Notes under the pieces: generated by a model
Database searches by the model: none
The model's input: only the letters and a program-made list of their open reading frames with translations
Told to the model about the DNA's origin: nothing
Translations under genes and position numbers: made by a program
Assembly: GCF_020991275.1 (NCBI RefSeq)
Contig: NZ_JAJLQY010000005.1
Coordinates: 372,001 to 436,000, forward strand
From: Actinocorallia sp. API 0066
GTDB taxonomy: Bacteria > Actinomycetota > Actinomycetes > Streptosporangiales > Streptosporangiaceae
DNA length: 64,000 nt
Reading direction: 5' to 3'
Part shown: positions 59,387 through 64,000 of the stretch, in pieces
Numbering within the stretch: position 1 is the first letter of the stretch
Layout of the letters: every line of letters starts with the position of its first letter

Positions 59387-59690
59387 AGCAGTTTCGATGA
59401 CGTTCTCCTTGCGGCGGTTCGTGCCACCCCCGCGGCCGGCGACCCCCCGTGCGGTCTGGCATCAGAGTAGTGGGTCAGCGTACTCGCTCACCGTTCACCA
59501 GTCCGTTTTCCCGTCTTTCCCGTCACCTGCTCTCCCTGCCTCCGACGCTACTCCTCCGCACGCTCTCGTGGATCAACCTCTGGGGCCATCTTGCGGGCCA
59601 TTCCTACCGCGTTCGGATTACTCCGGAGGCGTCCACATCCTGGACTCGGTGCCCGCTTTCCGGCGACGGAGCGGTAGCGTGGGGCGAGCT
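59387..59690. other. Promoter region between divergent PP2C and serB genes
   Basis: About 300 bases without a gene; slightly pyrimidine-rich on the plus strand around 59500-59560. TAGCGT at 59674-59679 could be a -10 box for a short-leader serB transcript. I see no clear repeats. Confidence 0.35.
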
Positions 59691-60878
59691 ATGGAACGGA
59701 CGCTGCTCATCACGCTGACCGGCAGGGATCGCCCAGGGGTGACCTCCCGGCTGTTCGCCACCCTCGCCGCCTTCCCGCTGGAGGTCTCCGACGTCGAGCA
59801 GGTCGTGATCCGCGGCAGGCTCATCCTCGGTGTCCTCGTGTCCGCCGTCGGCGACGAGAGCGTCGACGGCGTCCTGGAGGCGGTCAAGGCCGTCGCCGAC
59901 GACCTGGAGATGGACTTCGAACTGTCCACGGGCGGCGGCAGGAAGGCCAAGCGCAGGCGCGCCCAACTGCACGTCACCGTGCTGGGCAGCCCGCTGACGC
60001 CCGCCGCCGTCTCCGGCGTCGCCGGGCGGATCGCCGCGCACGGTGCCAACATCGACCGGATCGAACGGCTCGGCAGCTACCCCGTCACCGCGATCGAACT
60101 GCTGATCTCCGGCGCCGACCCGACGTCGCTGCGCGCCGCCCTCGCCGTCGAGGCCGCGGGCCTCGGCGTGGACGTGGCCGTCCAGCGGGCCGGGCTGCAC
60201 CGCAAGGCCAAGCGGCTCATCGTCATGGACGTCGACTCCACGCTCATCCAGGGCGAGGTCATCGAGCTGCTCGCCGAGCACGCGGGCCAGCTCGACAAGG
60301 TCGCCGAGATCACCGAGGCGGCGATGCGCGGCGAACTCGACTTCGCCGGGTCGCTGCGCGAGCGGGTCGCGCTGCTGGCCGGGCTCGACGTCGCCGCGAT
60401 CGACGCCGTCCGCGACAAGATCGAGCTCGCAGCGGGCGCCCGCACCCTCGTGCGCACGCTCAAGCGGCTCGACTACAAGTTCGCGATCGTCAGCGGCGGC
60501 TTCACCCAGATCACCGACAGCCTCGCCGCCGACCTCGGCATCGACTACGCCTCCGCCAACACCCTGGAGATCGTCGACGGGCGGCTCACCGGCCGCGTCG
60601 TCGGCCCGATCATCGACAGGGCCGGGAAGGCCGCCGCGCTGCGCGAGTTCGCCGCGCGGGCCGGGGTGCCGGTCGCGCAGACCGTCGCGATCGGCGACGG
60701 CGCCAACGACCTCGACATGCTCCAGGCCGCAGGGCTCGGCATCGCCTACAACGCCAAGCCCGTGGTGCGGCAGGCCGCGCACACCGCCGTCAACGTGCCC
60801 TACCTGGACACCATCCTGTTCCTCCTCGGCCTCTCCCGCGACGAGGTCGAGGCCGCCGACGCCGAAGACCGCGCCTGA
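59691..60878 (+). CDS. serB: Phosphoserine phosphatase with N-terminal ACT domains
   Basis: A 395-residue HAD-family enzyme catalysing the last step of serine synthesis. The N-terminal ~180 residues form ACT-type regulatory domains (LLITLTGRDRPGVTSRLFAT; VLGSPLTPAAVSGVAGRIAA). The HAD core has MDVDSTLIQGEVIELLAEHA with the nucleophilic Asp, AIVSGGFTQI, and VAIGDGANDLDMLQAAGLGI. The length fits the two-ACT SerB2 type of actinobacteria. It stands alone. Confidence 0.95.
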   Translation: MERTLLITLTGRDRPGVTSRLFATLAAFPLEVSDVEQVVIRGRLILGVLVSAVGDESVDGVLEAVKAVADDLEMDFELSTGGGRKAKRRRAQLHVTVLGSPLTPAAVSGVAGRIAAHGANIDRIERLGSYPVTAIELLISGADPTSLRAALAVEAAGLGVDVAVQRAGLHRKAKRLIVMDVDSTLIQGEVIELLAEHAGQLDKVAEITEAAMRGELDFAGSLRERVALLAGLDVAAIDAVRDKIELAAGARTLVRTLKRLDYKFAIVSGGFTQITDSLAADLGIDYASANTLEIVDGRLTGRVVGPIIDRAGKAAALREFAARAGVPVAQTVAIGDGANDLDMLQAAGLGIAYNAKPVVRQAAHTAVNVPYLDTILFLLGLSRDEVEAADAEDRA

Positions 60879-60918
60879 CCCGGCCCCTCGTCTCCCGGTC
60901 CACTCGGCCGCCCGGCGC

Positions 60919-61037
60919 ACTCGTGACAGTCGTCTCCCGGCATGCCCTGCATGCCCGTCTTTGCCGGGTTACTCGTGACAGTCGTCTCCCGGCTCGCCCG
61001 GCATGCCCGGCCTGCTCGTCTCGGCCGGGTTACTCGT
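60919..61037. repeat. 52-bp tandem repeat between serB and FUSC gene
   Basis: ACTCGTGACAGTCGTCTCCC at 60919 recurs at 60971. GCCGGGTTACTCGT at 60963-60976 recurs at 61024-61037, where it forms the end of the FUSC gene. The units look like tandem copies derived from the FUSC 3' end. Confidence 0.7.
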
Positions 61038-63243
61038 CCTCGTCGGCGTCGCGTTCGCCGAAGGACTCCGAGGCGAGGCCGCGTAGCGCCGACCTGACCG
61101 CCGCGGCGTGCAGCAGGTCGCGGCGCAGCGGGGTGTCGCCCTTGCGGCCCGCCACCACCTCCGCCCTGCGCGCCTTCGCCAGGTCCGACAGGTAGGCGTC
61201 GAGAAGGCCCAGTTGCGGGCCCGTGTCCGGGGCGCCGCCCTCCTCCAGGGCGTCGGCGACCGTGTCGAGCAGCCCCGGAACCGGCCCCGGATCGATCGTC
61301 TCCTCCGGCAGCAGGCCCCGCAGCGTCACCATGTGGTCCCTGACCCGCTGCGCCGTCTGCAGGATACGCTTCAGCTCGCCGATCCGCTCGGTGTCGGGCG
61401 CGGGCTCGGCCGCCATCCGGTTCCGGGCGCGCGCCAGCTCGTCGGCGGCCTTGCGGGCCCTGCGGTAGGCGCCCTTGTAGTCGTTCGGCTCAAGGTCGAG
61501 CACCGCCGACATCGCCCGGACCAGCTCCGCGTGGGTGCGGCGCACCGCCCTGACCCGCTCCTCCACCCGCAGGCCGCCGCGCGGCCACAGCAGCCGCCCC
61601 GCGACGAGCGCGATCAGCACGCCCGCGATCGTCAGGACCACCCTGAGCGCCGCCACCTCCCAGCCGAGCGGCGCCGCGAAGTCCACGAGCGTCATCATCG
61701 TGGGCGTCACGAACAGCACCCACGTCGTGTGCCCGAGGTCGCGGAAGGCGAACGCCAGCAGCGCGAACGCGAACACCACGAGCGCCAGCAGCAGCTTGGC
61801 GTGCACGAGCTGGAGCACCAGCGCCGCGAGCACGCCCCCGGCCAGCACCCCGACGATGCGGGCCCGCGCGCGCTCCAGCGTCTCCCCGTACGTCGCGCGG
61901 GTCGTGACCATCGCCGAGATCGCCAGCCAGTTCCCGTGCTCCGGCTCGAACGCCGCCACCACCGCCAGAGCCACCCCCGTGGTGACACACAGCCGCGTCG
62001 CATACCGAAACGTCGGCGACCGCTCCCCCACATGCGCGAGCGCCACCCGCCAACCACGCCCCGGCTGTGCTCGATCAGCCCGGGAGCGGACGCTTGGCAG
62101 CTCCCGACTTCGTTGGGAGCGCCCGTCTCCGGGCTGTGCTCGATCGGCCCGGAGGCGGGCGCCTGGCAACTCCCGACTTCGTCGGGAGCGCCCGCCCCCT
62201 GGCTGTGCCCGATCGGCCCAGGGCCAGGGCAGCGTGGGGAGCGCCGGGTGGGCCCGCTCGAACGTCAGCCCGTTGGCCAGCCGGACCGCCGTCTCCACCG
62301 AGCCGCCGATCCGGTGCAGCAGCCGCCGCGCCTGCTCCAGCACGAACAGGTCGAGGTACTCCTGGCCTGTCTCCTCACCTTCCCTCCGTTCCAGCCGCCA
62401 CCGCGCACGCACCCCGTCGACCCGTTCGTCCAGCCGCGTGAGCGTCGCGGTCTGGGCGGACGGCAGGTGCAGCGAGTTCTCGATCGCGTCCGCCAGCACC
62501 CGCAGCCGCGCCGCCTGGTAGACGATCGCCTCGTGCACCTCGGGCGGCGGGTCCTTCATGCCCTTCTGGAGGGTGTGCAGGGTGACCGCCGAGTGCAGGA
62601 CCCGGACGAGGGCGTCGATGAGGCGCTCCCGGCGCAGGCCGCGTTCGGTCGGGCGGGTCAGCTCCAGCGCGGCGCGCGCCTCGGCGAACTCGCGGGCGGC
62701 CCGCTCCCGCAGGTCGTCGCCGCCGCCCGGCTCCTCCAGCAGCGCGGCGGTGGCCCGTGCCGCGTCGGCGACGGTGGCCCGCAACTGCCGCTGCACCCTG
62801 CGGCGGAACGGCAGCAGCATCAGCAGCGCCATCCACAGCGCGCCCAGCCCGACCGCGGGCACCAGGTGGGAGAGGTCCTGCCCGCCCGGCTGGGTCGCGG
62901 CGACGAGCACCGTGAGCGGCCCGGTGATGCCGATCCACGGGACCACCGCGCCCACCGCCGCCACCCAGGGCACCACCAGCACCGCCCACCACAGGTGCGC
63001 CGAGACCGCCACCCCGGCCGCCGCGCAGACGACGATCACCGCGAACGTCGCCCAGACCCGGCGCGCCGGAAGGGTGTAGGGGCCCTTCGGCACCGCGAGC
63101 GCCAGCAGGTAGGCGCCGAGCCCCACCCAGGCGCCCTCGGCGTAGTCCCCGGTCAGGGCGCCGACGACGAGGGGAAGGCCGACACCGACCGCCCCGGTCA
63201 GCCCGTAGTCGGCCGACGCGCTCCGCCTGAGCCGCCCCCACAC
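61030..63243 (-). CDS. FUSC-family membrane protein (aromatic acid exporter type)
   Basis: A 737-residue protein with two blocks of about five to six membrane helices (about 12-145 and 420-560) separated and followed by helical cytoplasmic domains. This is the duplicated plan of FUSC/YccS proteins. Characteristic blocks are AVPKGPYTLPARRVWATFAV, EHGNWLAISAMVTTRATYGE and LGHTTWVLFVTPTMMTLVDF. Members export aromatic acids or related compounds. The cytoplasmic linker (about 340-395) contains a three-fold repeat (ADRAQPG...RSRELP) encoded by 69-bp tandem repeats that look inserted. GTG 63243 is the start. Confidence 0.85.
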   Translation of the reverse strand: MWGRLRRSASADYGLTGAVGVGLPLVVGALTGDYAEGAWVGLGAYLLALAVPKGPYTLPARRVWATFAVIVVCAAAGVAVSAHLWWAVLVVPWVAAVGAVVPWIGITGPLTVLVAATQPGGQDLSHLVPAVGLGALWMALLMLLPFRRRVQRQLRATVADAARATAALLEEPGGGDDLRERAAREFAEARAALELTRPTERGLRRERLIDALVRVLHSAVTLHTLQKGMKDPPPEVHEAIVYQAARLRVLADAIENSLHLPSAQTATLTRLDERVDGVRARWRLERREGEETGQEYLDLFVLEQARRLLHRIGGSVETAVRLANGLTFERAHPALPTLPWPWADRAQPGGGRSRRSRELPGARLRADRAQPGDGRSQRSRELPSVRSRADRAQPGRGWRVALAHVGERSPTFRYATRLCVTTGVALAVVAAFEPEHGNWLAISAMVTTRATYGETLERARARIVGVLAGGVLAALVLQLVHAKLLLALVVFAFALLAFAFRDLGHTTWVLFVTPTMMTLVDFAAPLGWEVAALRVVLTIAGVLIALVAGRLLWPRGGLRVEERVRAVRRTHAELVRAMSAVLDLEPNDYKGAYRRARKAADELARARNRMAAEPAPDTERIGELKRILQTAQRVRDHMVTLRGLLPEETIDPGPVPGLLDTVADALEEGGAPDTGPQLGLLDAYLSDLAKARRAEVVAGRKGDTPLRRDLLHAAAVRSALRGLASESFGERDADEDE
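62063..62220. repeat. 69-bp hairpin-containing tandem repeat inside FUSC gene
   Basis: GGCTGTGC starts units at 62063, 62132 and 62201 (period 69, in frame). Each full unit carries an inverted repeat, for example CTCCCGAC-TTC-GTCGGGAG in unit 2. The third unit is partial. The arrangement looks like a small mobile hairpin element that has multiplied in frame. Confidence 0.7.
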
Positions 63244-63278
63244 ATGATCATTGTGCGTGAGCGGACCTCAACGGCGGG

Positions 63279-63746
63279 TCATCGCAGGGTCTTGGGCGTC
63301 CGGTAGGACAGCAGGCTGCCGCCGTGCGACTCCCATCCCGCCAGCTCCACCACGCCGAGCGCGCAGGTGGGGAACTCCGCGACGGGCTCGTTGCCGGTGA
63401 TGATGACGAGCTCGTGGACCGCCGGGTTGTGCCCGACGAGCAGGAGCGTGCCGACCTCCGCGGGGGTGATCTGCACGAGGGTGAGCAGGTCGTACCCGTC
63501 ACCGGTGTAGATGCCGCGCTCGAACGAGACGGGCACGTCGTCCAGGCCGAGGCCCTCCAGGGTCTGGCGGGTGCGCAGCGCCGTCGAGCACAGCACAAGA
63601 TCCGGGCGCAGGCCCTCGGCCCTGAGGTGCGCGCCCATCTCCGCGGTGTCACGCAGCCCGCGCTCGGCCAGCGGGCGTTCGTGGTCGGCGAGCCCGAAGC
63701 CCGCCTCGGCCTTGGCGTGCCGCAACACCAGAAGCCGCTTGTTCAA
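63279..63746 (-). CDS. sixA: SixA-type phosphohistidine phosphatase
   Basis: A 155-residue histidine-phosphatase-superfamily protein: catalytic LRHAKAE, LCSTALRTRQTLEG, GHNPAVHEL and the length of SixA, which removes phosphate from phospho-His proteins. TTG 63746 is the likely start because it overlaps the stop of an upstream 30-codon gene (TTGA) and is preceded by an AGG. The longer frame to 63905 is not supported. It lies 35 bases downstream of the FUSC start region on the same strand. Confidence 0.88.
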   Translation of the reverse strand: MNKRLLVLRHAKAEAGFGLADHERPLAERGLRDTAEMGAHLRAEGLRPDLVLCSTALRTRQTLEGLGLDDVPVSFERGIYTGDGYDLLTLVQITPAEVGTLLLVGHNPAVHELVIITGNEPVAEFPTCALGVVELAGWESHGGSLLSYRTPKTLR

Positions 63747-63835
63747 GGCGCGACCTGCGCCGCGAGTATCCACAGCACGACCATGATCAGGAGCATCGCA
63801 CCGAAGATCAGCGCGAATCCTTTGGCACCACTCAT
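63743..63835 (-). CDS. 30-residue single-helix membrane protein coupled to sixA
   Basis: An ATG-started frame of 30 codons with a GGGG ribosome-like site. It encodes a short polar start (MSGAKG) and one long hydrophobic helix (ALIFGAMLLIMVVLWILAA) ending QVAP. The stop overlaps the sixA TTG start (TTGA), implying translational coupling. It resembles the tiny membrane proteins found in many actinobacteria, with no known function. Confidence 0.6.
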   Translation of the reverse strand: MSGAKGFALIFGAMLLIMVVLWILAAQVAP

Positions 63836-63901
63836 GGGCCCCAGCGTAGACGGCGCGCGGCACACTTCGGCACGGGCTGTGGATAACTCCGGGAACCCCC
63901 G

Positions 63902-64000
63902 TCAACCGGGCGTCGCGGCGTCCGCCGGGTCGGCCGCCGGGTCCACCCTGCGGCGCCGCGACACCGCCACCGAGCCCGCGACGACGGCGACCACGACGAC
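63902..64000 (-). CDS. C-terminal end of a membrane protein (partial)
   Basis: The frame is open from the window edge to TGA at 63902-63904 on the minus strand, 32 residues. It has a hydrophobic helix (VVVVAVVAGSVAVS), a basic RRRR stop-transfer patch and a short polar tail. It is probably the end of a membrane protein such as a DedA-type or sortase-like protein. The identity cannot be determined from this fragment. Confidence 0.5.
   Translation of the reverse strand, partial: VVVVAVVAGSVAVSRRRRVDPAADPADAATPG

Overview
The window is about 64 kb of very GC-rich DNA (roughly 70 percent by eye) with dense genes, frequent GTG starts and stop/start overlaps. WhiJ-type XRE/DUF397 modules, RDD proteins, a soluble Ser/Thr kinase with a PP2C phosphatase, an ECF sigma factor and an MmpL exporter all point to a filamentous actinomycete. 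My best guess is the Actinomadura/Actinocorallia (Streptosporangiales) group. That is inferred from gene content only; no rRNA or other phylogenetic marker is present.

Layout. 0-10 kb: the end of a GT4 glycosyltransferase, a FadD19-like acyl-CoA synthetase, an ECF sigma factor, a catalytically dead alpha/beta-hydrolase homologue, an orphan histidine kinase, a PucR regulator, an SfnB-like flavin monooxygenase and two unknown proteins. 10-21 kb: a Pks13-like polyketide synthase translationally coupled to a crotonyl-CoA carboxylase/reductase, diverging from an MFS exporter that overlaps a GT1 glycosyltransferase. 21-33 kb: an SPFH protein, a gap ending in a strong terminator, an anti-sigma-type ATPase with no stop codon of its own, and then a leftward run of surface protein, FadD32-like fatty-acyl-AMP ligase, MmpL3-like exporter and two antigen-85-like acyltransferases. 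A divergent IclR regulator sits at the head of that run. 33-42 kb: secreted and membrane unknowns, three tandem XRE/DUF397 modules (two with DUF6879 sequence) that show duplication and decay, a kinase-like phosphotransferase and an unknown bicistron. 42-55 kb: a CapA lipoprotein and a metal-site-less paralogue, a PLP enzyme, TetR and Fur regulators around a perfect palindrome, a third antigen-85-like protein, a PLD-like secreted protein, a molybdopterin oxidoreductase, a DUF2231-Rieske protein, TauE and an ABC ATPase. 55-64 kb: STPK-RDD, RDD, DUF2752 and PP2C genes, SerB, a FUSC membrane protein carrying 69-bp repeats, a 30-residue membrane protein overlapping sixA, and the end of another membrane protein.

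The main story is a mycolic-acid-like toolkit in what looks like a non-mycolate lineage. It has FAAL activation (FadD32-like), terminal condensation (Pks13-like carrier-KS-AT-carrier-TE, but with a built-in ketoreductase and a dead dehydratase), a CCR that could supply the carboxylated alpha-branch, RND export (MmpL3-like) and extracellular acyl transfer (three antigen-85-like enzymes). I infer that it makes, and places on the surface, an alpha-branched beta-hydroxy lipid, perhaps glycosylated by the adjacent GT1. The parts are seen in the sequence; the product and acceptor are inference.
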